64,000 nt of DNA from Microbulbifer variabilis (lineage in GTDB: Bacteria; Pseudomonadota; Gammaproteobacteria; Pseudomonadales; Cellvibrionaceae): positions 248,001 to 312,000 of the forward strand of contig NZ_JAIVKI010000001.1 of NCBI RefSeq assembly GCF_020524905.1, written 5' to 3'. The notes beneath the pieces are model-generated. The model searched no databases and was not told where the DNA came from. It saw only the letters and a list, made by a program, of their open reading frames with translations. Position 1 is the stretch's first letter. Every line of letters begins with the position of its first letter. Position numbers and translations under genes: made by a program. Below are positions 19,344 to 27,154 of the stretch, one piece after another.

Positions 19344-20420
19344 ATGAAGAAGCGCTGGTGGTTATTAGTAGGAGTGATCGCTATGTCCGTTGGTCTGTTT
19401 ACTAGCTGTGCTACACAGCCGAAAAAGTTTCAAAATACGGAGATCGACTACAAGGCAGGGCTGGGTAAGATGGCGGAGATCATCGGTGCCTATGTCCGCA
19501 CTGAGAGGGTGGCACCGGTGCCGAAAGCGCCTATCCCACTACAATCGATCACAAAGGAAGTGCTCACAAAAAATGAGAATCAGCCCACGATCTATCGTCT
19601 GGGGCACTCATCAGTATTGATTCGCCTTGACGGGGAGTATGTGCTTACTGACCCAGTGTTCAGCGAACGGGCTTCACCAGTACAGTGGATGGGACCTAAA
19701 CGCTTCCACCCGCTACCTTTGTCCCTGCAAGACCTGCCGGCATTAAAAGCCGTATTAATCAGTCATGATCACTACGATCACCTGGATAAAACCAGCGTGC
19801 GTATCCTGGATAAGAAAGTGGAGCGCTTTATTGTCCCCACGGGGGTCGGTGCTTACTTAAGGGAGTGGGGGGTTGCTTCAAACAAGATTACCGAGTTGGC
19901 CTGGTGGCAGTCTCTTTCATTAGGCAGTCTGCAATTTACGGCCACTCCGGCCCAACATTTTTCCGGGCGTGGCCTTACGGATAGGGATACAACTTTGTGG
20001 GCCAGCTGGGTGATAGCGGGGCGTGAAGCTCGAATTTTCTTTAGCGGTGATAGTGGTTACTTTGGAGGCTTTCAGGAAATCGGTGAGCGCTTAGGCCCCT
20101 TTGACTTGACCCTGATAGAAACGGGTGCTTACAACGATCTGTGGAGTGAAATCCACATGAAGCCGGAAGAGAGTGTGCAGGCTCATTTGGATCTGCGTGG
20201 CCGTGTCATGGTTCCCATTCATAACAGTACCTTTGACCTGGCCCTGCACGACTGGTTTGAACCTCTGGAGCGAGCGCTTGCAGCTGCAGAAGTCCATGGA
20301 TCAACCGTTTTGACTCCCATTATCGGAGCTCCGGTAAATGTACTAGCTCCTCAGATAACCCAAACTTGGTGGCGGGAAATGCTTATGGATAAATCTGGTG
20401 AGCTGGCGGCCGAGCTATAG
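19344..20420 (+). CDS. Lipoprotein-type MBL-fold metallohydrolase (UlaG/NAPE-PLD-like)
   Basis: A 358-residue metallo-beta-lactamase-fold hydrolase. The metal motif is SHDHYDHLD near residue 140, followed by PAQHFSGRG, FFSGDSGYF and PIHNSTFDLALHDW, which fit the NAPE-phospholipase D/UlaG-type branch that acts on phosphodiester or lactone substrates. The N-terminus has a hydrophobic segment ending FTSC, a lipobox, so the protein is probably a lipoprotein facing the periplasm. The ATG at 19344 lacks a good ribosome site; a TTG at 19332 lies inside the operator-like motif and is less likely. It is divergent from the TetR gene and likely under its control. Confidence 0.82.
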   Translation: MKKRWWLLVGVIAMSVGLFTSCATQPKKFQNTEIDYKAGLGKMAEIIGAYVRTERVAPVPKAPIPLQSITKEVLTKNENQPTIYRLGHSSVLIRLDGEYVLTDPVFSERASPVQWMGPKRFHPLPLSLQDLPALKAVLISHDHYDHLDKTSVRILDKKVERFIVPTGVGAYLREWGVASNKITELAWWQSLSLGSLQFTATPAQHFSGRGLTDRDTTLWASWVIAGREARIFFSGDSGYFGGFQEIGERLGPFDLTLIETGAYNDLWSEIHMKPEESVQAHLDLRGRVMVPIHNSTFDLALHDWFEPLERALAAAEVHGSTVLTPIIGAPVNVLAPQITQTWWREMLMDKSGELAAEL

Positions 20421-20530
20421 CTTCCATTTCAATAATGTTTTATTGGTGTGTTTCTTTAAGTCGCCAGAATATAGTGGAATTAGTGTTAGCAGTAATCCCG
20501 GGAAATGACAGCTTATTTTTCTTGGCAGGA

Positions 20531-21796
20531 CTAATGTGTACTCAGGGAAGCCAGCCGGCTCCTTAAGTCTTCAGCTCTACCCTTGTTTTGAGAGCTAGCA
20601 ATCTCTATTGCTTTTTTCAGGGCGGAAGTTGCCCCTGCAATATCACCTTGATCTTTCAGTAGATCAGACAGTTGCTGGTAGGCATCAATAGAATTTGGAC
20701 GATATTCGATCCATCGTTTCGCCACAGTGGTCGCTTCTTGAATGCGCCCCTCTTTTCGAAGGTAGCTTGTCAAGTAGCTCAGTTTATTTACATTCCTCCA
20801 GCGAGTGGCTCTTGGCAATATAGGAAATTCATACTCTTTTGAGAGTGATTGGTAGAAGCTGTCAATATTTCCCATCGCGTCACCAGGTTGGGAAACTAGC
20901 GATTTATAATCGGCAGACCATCTCGCTTGTGGGTAGTTAAGTTCTATAGCTGAGAGCAGGGCCTTAATGAAGGCTCCGTAGTGATTTTCATAATTAATCA
21001 CCTCTATTTTAAGTTTTAGGTTCTCTGATGCATACGGACTGAGCCGCTTACTTAGGGTTTTCAGCAGAATAGGATAGCGCTTGTCTTTGAGCATATCACT
21101 ATCAGCCATGGCGAAATAAAGAGTCATTTTTTGTTTTGGTGAAGCTTGCAGTGTTTCAACTATTTCATCGATGAAAGTTGCCTCTGAACTTGGCCCCATT
21201 CCCAATATGTCTGCAGCCGATAAAAATAGATAGGATTGAAACAGATCCGGTGCATTTGACAATGTATACAGTGGGAAAATGCTGCTTGTAGAGACACCAA
21301 TCATCATGCGGTGATCCAGAGCACGGTAGTTGTTCTTAAGATATGGGAAAAGCTCCTCCTCCAGAAATTTAATATAAGTGCCGGGCCTGCCATGGGCGTT
21401 GAATTTCTCAGTTTGAGTATGTGTCCACATGCCCTTTAAGTAGGTTTCCGGTTCATCGCCTCCCTCATTCAGGCTGATGACAATGGTTTCTGGCATTCGC
21501 TCAACACTACTTAGATGTTTCACGACACCGGTGAGTGTATGGAAGAATTCAGCACCATGGATGCCGTTAATAACTATAAGAGGATATCTTTGCTGATCTG
21601 ATGCTTGGTGGAATGTTTGCGGTAAATAAATATTTATAGCAACTGAGCGGTTCAGTAGTTTGGATTGGAAGTGGATTTTTTCAGCATAATTAAGTGGTTC
21701 ACTGGTAACAATATGATCCACCTCCTGAGGTTTTTGAGGCTCGGCTATAGCGCTGGTGCAGAAAAAACAGGCCAGTATTATTTTTCTAAGGGGCAT
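20531..21796 (-). CDS. Secreted esterase-like alpha/beta hydrolase with C-terminal TPR-like tail
   Basis: A 421-residue protein with a signal peptide (residues 1-18, ending AIA). The core resembles the putative esterase family (esterase D, enterochelin esterase, IroE): IYLPQTFHQ, PLIVINGIHGAEFF, the nucleophile elbow GVSTSS (where G-x-S-x-G is usual) and NYENHYG with the likely catalytic histidine. The last 80 residues (RKEGRIQEATTVAKRWIEYRPNSIDAYQQLSDLLKDQGD, shown by key words) form tetratricopeptide-like helices, a combination seen in IroE-like proteins. Siderophore hydrolysis is possible in family terms, but no siderophore genes are nearby. Confidence 0.75.
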   Translation of the reverse strand: MPLRKIILACFFCTSAIAEPQKPQEVDHIVTSEPLNYAEKIHFQSKLLNRSVAINIYLPQTFHQASDQQRYPLIVINGIHGAEFFHTLTGVVKHLSSVERMPETIVISLNEGGDEPETYLKGMWTHTQTEKFNAHGRPGTYIKFLEEELFPYLKNNYRALDHRMMIGVSTSSIFPLYTLSNAPDLFQSYLFLSAADILGMGPSSEATFIDEIVETLQASPKQKMTLYFAMADSDMLKDKRYPILLKTLSKRLSPYASENLKLKIEVINYENHYGAFIKALLSAIELNYPQARWSADYKSLVSQPGDAMGNIDSFYQSLSKEYEFPILPRATRWRNVNKLSYLTSYLRKEGRIQEATTVAKRWIEYRPNSIDAYQQLSDLLKDQGDIAGATSALKKAIEIASSQNKGRAEDLRSRLASLSTH

Positions 21797-22045
21797 TTTT
21801 CTAACTCATCTATGGATTAATGGTACCTCTAACCCTATTGGGGTTTGTATCCTTGATAATTTCAGGGAGTTGCTGGAATGCTATTGCAATCTTAGCGGTT
21901 GGTAAAGGCTTGGGAGTTCGTTCGGATAGGTGGGCTTGGTATGGCGTTTTTTTATTCTTTAATACAAAGAGAGTGATTAGGGTTCGGGTTTATACCGAAT
22001 TTGAAATATTTTATGGCAAGGTAAAATTAGCACCATTCTTTTATG

Positions 22046-22783
22046 TTAAAACCAGAGGCGAGCCCCTAATACCCAAACTGTCAGGCCAACATTTTCACCT
22101 TCTTCCCTGGCAAAGTCGGCGGCATTTCCTATTTCCCTCGAGTAGTGTACGCCAGCGTAAGGCGAGAATTTTTGGGTGACTTCATAAATAAGGCGTACAC
22201 CTAACTCTAATTCTGATAATCCTGAACCACTGCCCCGAGCTTCGTCATTTTGGCCAAAAAAATTCAGTTCAAACCTAGGAGCCAGGCTCAATTTCTTGGT
22301 GACTTTTAAATCGTATTCGCCCTCGACTCTAAGAGCGGTACTGCCACTTTTTCCGATAAAAAATACGGCATCCATTTCCAGTGAGTAAGGCGTTTCTCCC
22401 ACGATACCAATTGCAGCCCAGTTGCGGCTGGTACTCTCCAGCTGGAAATCGTGACGTATACCGGCGATAAAGTTCCACTTTGCCGAGATGGCGCGGCTTA
22501 AAACTCCCCAAAGTTCATTCTTTTCAATTTGTCCAGCAGTGCGTTCAAAGACGACTTCGACAGCCACTTTATTGATATCGCCTCCGTAGCTTAAGTCCCC
22601 CTCGATTGCTGCACCGTGATCTCCACGCAGCTCAAAGTAATCCAGGCTGAGTTTGGCTACCGATTCTTCTCCGCCAGTGCGGGACTGAATACTGTGATGC
22701 AGATGTCCCTCTTCCTGGGCATAACCGCTCCCAGCCAGGATACTGAGTGTGATGATTAAAATTAGGCAAAGAGATTTAAACAA
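22046..22783 (-). CDS. copB: Copper resistance protein B (CopB/PcoB), outer membrane
   Basis: About 245 residues. The proposed TTG start at 22783 has GAGG six bases upstream, overlaps the end of the multicopper oxidase gene by eight bases, and places a signal peptide (FKSLCLILIITLSILAGSGYA) at the N-terminus; a GTG at 22807 is the alternative. The body has the CopB pattern: LDYFELRGDHGAAIEGDLSYGGD, WNFIAGIRHDF, EMDAVFFIGKSG, and FSPYAGVHYSREIG before a C-terminal aromatic residue, typical of an outer-membrane barrel. Most CopB proteins have a Met/His-rich N-terminus; here only a few His remain (HLHHS). It is the last gene of a DUF411-CopA-CopB operon. Confidence 0.85.
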   Translation of the reverse strand: MFKSLCLILIITLSILAGSGYAQEEGHLHHSIQSRTGGEESVAKLSLDYFELRGDHGAAIEGDLSYGGDINKVAVEVVFERTAGQIEKNELWGVLSRAISAKWNFIAGIRHDFQLESTSRNWAAIGIVGETPYSLEMDAVFFIGKSGSTALRVEGEYDLKVTKKLSLAPRFELNFFGQNDEARGSGSGLSELELGVRLIYEVTQKFSPYAGVHYSREIGNAADFAREEGENVGLTVWVLGARLWF

Positions 22784-24503
22784 TGCGTACCTCGCGACAC
22801 ATACCACCTGCGCGATATAGCATTTGGCACTGGAGAACCCAGCGTCCGTAAGTATCGGCGTTAATCAAATAACTGATTTTGGCGCTAGGCTGCACCATAA
22901 GGGTGTGCTTGCGCGGCATATATTCACCGTCACCGGTCTCGAGTTCACTCCAGAAGCCATGCAAATGCATGGGTTGGGTCATCAGGGTGTCGTTCACCAG
23001 GGTAATTCGCAGGCGTTCGCCGTGATTAAAAACCAAAGGGTAGGCGTCTTTGAATTTAATCCCGTCGATGGACCACATATAGCGGTCCTGGTTGCCGGTC
23101 AGGTGAAGTTGTAATTCCCGCTGGGGGTCGCGTGGATCTGAGGTGGGCATGAGGCTGCGCAGGTCGGCGTAACTGAGCACGCGGCGGCTGTAATGCTGTT
23201 GATGATCTCGCAGGCCCACGCCGGGGTCGCCCAAGCCATTTACGGGCATTTGTGTACGTGTGGCAACAGCAAAACCCTTTTCACTGGATGGATGTGAGAT
23301 GGGGCTGTCACTGCCCAGGCCAGCGGGAGCGAGCCTCGATGCAGTTTTTTCTTCGGAAGCTGGCGTGGAGCTGATACTGCCCAGGCCCAGGTCGCGTTTG
23401 CCCAGTATTGGGATTGGGTCCAGGGAGGGCACTTCGGCGGCGAGCCCCAGTTGCGGGGTTAGGGTGCCGCAGGCGTAACCACTGCGGTCGATGGCTTGTG
23501 CAAACAAGCTGTAGGCCCTGTCGCTATTGGGCCGTACCAGCACATCGTACGTCTCGCCGGTACCCAGGCGAAATTCATCCACACGCAGCGGTTGGATATT
23601 CTGGCCGTCTGCCGCCACCAGCGTCATTTCCAGGTCGGGGATACGCAGGTCGAAAAGGGTCATCGCGGAGGCGTTAATAAAACGCAGCCGCACGGTTTCA
23701 CCCGGTTTGAAGAGGGCAGTCCAATTATCCTCGGGGGTTTGTCCATTAATCAGGAAGGTGTAGCCGCCGACATCGGAGACATCCCGGTCCGATTTGCCCA
23801 GCAGGTTCCAGCGGTGTCGCTCGCGCAGTGTCTGCTCGACACCTTTGTTCCGCACCTCGCGCCAGAGATCGGTGGCGGTGCGTTGGCGGCGGCGGTTGTA
23901 GTAGCGGCCGTCTTTTTTCAGGTTGGCATAAATAGACGCGCTGTTTTCATCGCTCCAGTCGGACAGCAGCACCACGTAATCCCGGTCGCTCGTGATGGGA
24001 TCTGTCTGTTCTGGGTCGATCACTATGGCACCGTAGAGTCCTTTCTGTCGTTGAAATCCCCAAGTCCCCTGATACCAGTAAGTTCCGCTTTGCTGCACTT
24101 TAAAGCGGTAGCGAAAGTGCTGACCGGGTTGAATGCCGGCGAAATTGATGCCGGGAAAGCCGTTCATGGTGCTTGGCAGTCTGATGCCGTGCCAGTGGAT
24201 GGCACTGCCGGTAGTCAGCGAATTGTGGATATCCAGAGTAACCGTTTGGCCCTCTTTCCAGCGCAGAATCGGGCCGGGTGTGGCGCCATTGATGGAAAGG
24301 GCAGTGTTAGCTTGGCCGGTGAAGTTAACCGGCTGATTGCCCAGCGTCAGGTCGAAGCGGTTGCCACTGAGAACGGCTGGTGGGGGCACCCTTGCCCTGG
24401 CGGGAAGGGGGAAACCGGGCAAACCCAGCAGGGCCATTCCGGCGCTGATTCCAGTTACAAAGGTACGGCGCGATATCGCGCCATACCGGGGAGGTTTTGT
24501 CAT
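22776..24503 (-). CDS. CopA-like multicopper oxidase, Tat-exported, most copper ligands replaced
   Basis: A 575-residue protein aligned in order and length with the copper-resistance oxidase CopA/PcoA, with a twin-arginine signal (SRRTFVTG). The first ligand motif, HWHG (H103, H105), is intact. The second, normally HSH, reads Q145-G-T147. The third, normally HPMHLHG, reads Q510-PMHLHG, keeping H513 and H515. The fourth, normally HCHxxxH, reads Q558-C559-Q560...R564. Six of the eleven usual ligands are therefore lost. The Met/His-rich copper-binding insert is also replaced by a Leu/Ser/Ala/Gly linker (about 366-425). A catalytic trinuclear site is not expected. It lies between DUF411 and copB genes and may act as a non-enzymatic copper or partner-binding protein. 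Confidence 0.88.
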   Translation of the reverse strand: MTKPPRYGAISRRTFVTGISAGMALLGLPGFPLPARARVPPPAVLSGNRFDLTLGNQPVNFTGQANTALSINGATPGPILRWKEGQTVTLDIHNSLTTGSAIHWHGIRLPSTMNGFPGINFAGIQPGQHFRYRFKVQQSGTYWYQGTWGFQRQKGLYGAIVIDPEQTDPITSDRDYVVLLSDWSDENSASIYANLKKDGRYYNRRRQRTATDLWREVRNKGVEQTLRERHRWNLLGKSDRDVSDVGGYTFLINGQTPEDNWTALFKPGETVRLRFINASAMTLFDLRIPDLEMTLVAADGQNIQPLRVDEFRLGTGETYDVLVRPNSDRAYSLFAQAIDRSGYACGTLTPQLGLAAEVPSLDPIPILGKRDLGLGSISSTPASEEKTASRLAPAGLGSDSPISHPSSEKGFAVATRTQMPVNGLGDPGVGLRDHQQHYSRRVLSYADLRSLMPTSDPRDPQRELQLHLTGNQDRYMWSIDGIKFKDAYPLVFNHGERLRITLVNDTLMTQPMHLHGFWSELETGDGEYMPRKHTLMVQPSAKISYLINADTYGRWVLQCQMLYRAGGMCREVRIV

Positions 24504-24512
24504 CGACAGTCC

Positions 24513-24995
24513 TCAGAACTGTTCTCCAGCTGCGTTGATCTCTGCATACACCACGCTGCTGCCGTCCTTGTTTAGTTGCATCACCTGGTAGGGGGTAAAG
24601 CGATCGCCCATTTCCATACCAGGGCTGCCTAGAGGCATACCGGGTACGGCCAACCCCAAAGCCCCTTTAGGTGGACTCTGCAAAAATTGCTGAATCAGTT
24701 TGGCTGGTACATGCCCTTCGAAAACATAGCCTTCCTTGGACACACTGGTGTGGCAAGACTGGTAGCGAGGTTCGATTCCGTGCTGCTTTTTGACGCCGTT
24801 GAGGTCATCGACATCCTTTGTCACTACTTCGAAGCCGCTGTTGCGGGCGTGGTCCACCCAGACTTTGCAGCAACCACAAGTTGCGGATTTATAGGTAGTT
24901 AGGTTCTGTGCCTGGGGCTCGGTAGGTTCGGCGCAAGCACTGAGGGCCAGTGTGGTAATAAGCGCGGCCACTGCGGTTAGAAAAAATCGGTACAT
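24513..24995 (-). CDS. DUF411 metal-binding lipoprotein
   Basis: A 160-residue exported protein of the DUF411 family, which often accompanies copper-resistance genes. The start at 24995 has GGAG eight bases upstream and gives a signal with a lipobox (LALSAC). The domain holds CGCCKVWVDHARNSGFEV near residue 40, a thioredoxin-like cysteine cluster, then SCHTS and GHVPAKLIQQFL, and a Met/Gly motif PGMPLGSPGMEMG. It is the first gene of the operon with the CopA-like oxidase 9 bases downstream. A role in copper binding at the cell envelope is inferred. Confidence 0.85.
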   Translation of the reverse strand: MYRFFLTAVAALITTLALSACAEPTEPQAQNLTTYKSATCGCCKVWVDHARNSGFEVVTKDVDDLNGVKKQHGIEPRYQSCHTSVSKEGYVFEGHVPAKLIQQFLQSPPKGALGLAVPGMPLGSPGMEMGDRFTPYQVMQLNKDGSSVVYAEINAAGEQF

Positions 24996-25110
24996 GAAAT
25001 TACTCCGGTCATTCATATCAACGGGTCCACCACATCGTCAGCGCAGTATCGGTGCACTTAGTGACGGATAAAAAAATATTTAGGGTGAAATTTTCGGTTG
25101 GCGCCGAGGC

Positions 25111-25455
25111 TCAATGGGCGATAGGAGGTCGCAGGGCGCTTTCCGGGTCGGGGGAGGGTTTAAATACCGAGTTGGTAGTTGCCAGGGAAATTGGTCGGGA
25201 AAAATTCGGAATAGGGTCGGAGACCGCGGCGAGGCTGTTGCTCAATCCAGGGCAGCAACCGCATTCGATGCCACAGTCGCCGCGGTGCTCGCCGTGGCAA
25301 TCGTCGGCCTTATCCGCTTCGCAGTGGCCTTGTTCGGTGCTCTCCATGCCTTGGCGCAGCATATCTGCTGGCTCCGCACAGGGCACGGCTGATGCGAAGC
25401 CGGCAAAGGCCAGCAGCAGTATCAGCAGCAAGGTGCGAAGGGGTCCGTTGTGCAT
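25111..25455 (-). CDS. Small secreted Cys/His-rich protein, likely metal-related
   Basis: A 114-residue protein. The start at 25455 gives a clear signal peptide (MHNGPLRTLLLILLLAFAGFASA); the upstream extension to 25566 is Pro/His-rich and improbable as coding sequence. The mature part has a dense Cys/His cluster (EQGHCEADKADDCHGEHRGDCGIECGCC, key residues C, H) followed by a C-terminal segment ending RPPIAH. It resembles small CopL/DUF2946-type proteins linked to copper loci. It lies 115 bp upstream of the DUF411 operon on the same strand. A role in metal binding is inferred from composition and location. Confidence 0.6.
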   Translation of the reverse strand: MHNGPLRTLLLILLLAFAGFASAVPCAEPADMLRQGMESTEQGHCEADKADDCHGEHRGDCGIECGCCPGLSNSLAAVSDPIPNFSRPISLATTNSVFKPSPDPESALRPPIAH

Positions 25456-25632
25456 AAGATAGGCCTGGAGCTGTGTGCTGGTCAGTGTATGTGTGGCCAG
25501 CAGGGGGTGCAAGCAAGGGGGTGTGTAGCACTGAGAAATGTGTGGAGGGAAGTAGGCGGAGAGCATCCCGCTCTCCGTTGGTTTTACAGCCTACAGGGTT
25601 ATCGCTTCTAAAAACTGTCCTCTAGACAGGCC

Positions 25633-26430
25633 TCAGGGTTTCCTCAGAGGTAAGCGATAGTCCTGATGTCGCAGCAGATCGGGTCCACACTCCAAGCGCT
25701 CCAGCCAGCTCAGGAAGCGCTCCTTTATTTCGTCTGAGGCAAAGTAACCGCCGTGTTGGGGCACAATCATGGCTGGATTCAGTTCCCGTACCATTTTCAC
25801 CCACAGGCGGCAGGCCCAGTTGCCTCCCATATAGCGTTGGTGAAAACCTTCCATGGATTGAATGTGCGTATCGAAGTCGTTGACTTCACCCTCTTCTCCG
25901 CCAAGAGAAGCGCCCACATCACCGGAAAACAGGATGCGGCTGACCGGGTCGAAGAAACTGAAGTTACCGCAGGAGTGCATAAAGTGCGCGGGCAGAGCCC
26001 AGATTTCACTGCCGGCAAAGGGTAGTACTGCACCCTTGTCACTGAGGGGAATAATACGATCCTGCCAGCGTTCGCTGCCGGCGCGCGAGGCGACAAAGCC
26101 GGAGACCAGGTGCGGCAAAAAGCGTGACCACAATTTGGATACCGCCACCTTGCAGCGGGAGTGCAACATCCAGCGCGGCAGTGAGGCGATAATGTCCGGG
26201 TCCTGGTGCGAGGCCAGGATATATTCCAGATCGCTCAAGTTCAGGTGGCGGCTGAGTTCGATGGTCAGGTGCGTGTAGGTGAGATCGCCGCCGGGATCGA
26301 TCAGCGCACCTTTGGTGCCGCGGCGAATCACAAACTGGTTGGCTTGCACGCCATCGCTGTCATTCTGTTCTTTAACCAGATCGCAGAATCGCGCAACCAG
26401 GTGGGGGCCTTGTTCAAATAGGATATCCAC
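25633..26430 (-). CDS. MBL-fold oxygen-binding di-iron (ODP-type) protein
   Basis: A 265-residue beta-lactamase-fold protein of the flavodiiron-like kind without a flavodoxin domain. It shows SHQDPDI (the H-Q-D-P-D-I variant of the metal motif known from oxygen-binding di-iron proteins), HFMHSCGNFSF, ILFSGDVGASLGG and IVPQHGGYF. Such proteins bind O2 at a di-iron site and may sense or reduce it. It starts 15 bases after the pseudoazurin gene and so should share its FNR-type promoter, which supports a role under low oxygen. It has an unrelated downstream neighbour. Confidence 0.82.
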   Translation of the reverse strand: MDILFEQGPHLVARFCDLVKEQNDSDGVQANQFVIRRGTKGALIDPGGDLTYTHLTIELSRHLNLSDLEYILASHQDPDIIASLPRWMLHSRCKVAVSKLWSRFLPHLVSGFVASRAGSERWQDRIIPLSDKGAVLPFAGSEIWALPAHFMHSCGNFSFFDPVSRILFSGDVGASLGGEEGEVNDFDTHIQSMEGFHQRYMGGNWACRLWVKMVRELNPAMIVPQHGGYFASDEIKERFLSWLERLECGPDLLRHQDYRLPLRKP

Positions 26431-26445
26431 GCCGCGGCTTCCCCC

Positions 26446-26889
26446 TTATTTAACTAGGTCTAGGTACTGGGTAAGACGCTCCTTGTTAACGGCAATACGT
26501 TCACTCATTCCTTGAGCGTGTTTCTTGGCATCTTCCAGGTTACCGGCCTGACCCACCTGGATCACACCCACCATGCCCAGGGGCAGGTGCGGATCGCACT
26601 GGTACAGGTAAACCCCTTCCTTATTCAGTGTCACAGTTACTTTTTCGCCCATGCTGCCATTCCAGCTGGTACCTTCGTCAGGAGAGAAAACGGAATGGCT
26701 GTTGTGGGCCATATCGGTAGGCAGGAAGGTGACGGTATCGCCCGCTGCAACGGTCAGGAAGGCGGGTTCGAAAGTCATCATGCCATTCGTGCCCTGGTTC
26801 AGCATCTTAACTTCGTGATCTGCAGCCAGGGCGGAGGTCGAGGCCATGGCGAGTGCGAGAATCGCACTGCGAAGAGAAATAGACGACAT
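26446..26889 (-). CDS. Pseudoazurin (periplasmic blue copper protein)
   Basis: A 147-residue periplasmic electron carrier. A signal peptide ends at ALA (about residue 22). Type 1 copper ligands fit H62 (DMAHNSHSV), C98, H101 and M106 (YQCDPHLPLGMVG). The C-terminal helices (AKKHAQGMSERIAVNKERLTQYLDL) are typical of pseudoazurin. It usually donates electrons to nitrite or nitrous oxide reductase or to cytochrome peroxidase. A perfect FNR box with a well-placed -10 lies upstream, and an ODP-type di-iron protein follows 15 bases downstream. No denitrification enzyme gene is in the window. Confidence 0.9.
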   Translation of the reverse strand: MSSISLRSAILALAMASTSALAADHEVKMLNQGTNGMMTFEPAFLTVAAGDTVTFLPTDMAHNSHSVFSPDEGTSWNGSMGEKVTVTLNKEGVYLYQCDPHLPLGMVGVIQVGQAGNLEDAKKHAQGMSERIAVNKERLTQYLDLVK

Positions 26890-26962
26890 AATTACTTCCT
26901 GTTTAATGATTAGTCGGTGTTGTTGCTGTAACTCCGCCTGTGAAAGAGACGAGTCGCGCCGG

Positions 26963-27003
26963 ATATTAGCCCGGTGAAAATACAGCGAATTGATCTAGAT
27001 CAA
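26963..27003 (-). promoter_or_regulatory. FNR/Anr-dependent promoter of the pseudoazurin operon
   Basis: TTGATCTAGATCAA (26990-27003) is a perfect match to the FNR consensus TTGAT-N4-ATCAA. Reading the minus strand, TAATAT (26968-26963) forms a -10 box, placing the site centre about 41 bases before the predicted transcription start, the class II activation position. The pseudoazurin ATG lies about 100 bases downstream of the site. Confidence 0.88.
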
Positions 27004-27154
27004 TCGCGCAGATCCCTGAGAAAGTGGAAGAAAATGCCAACTCTTCCCTCAGATAAAGAAGAGTCATACCTGACCGTTTAGCGCTGCCCGTTGAAGTAGG
27101 ATAAGGGGTAAACTGTGCGCCAATTTGACCAGGTGATGCTTTGGGGGAATAGCC

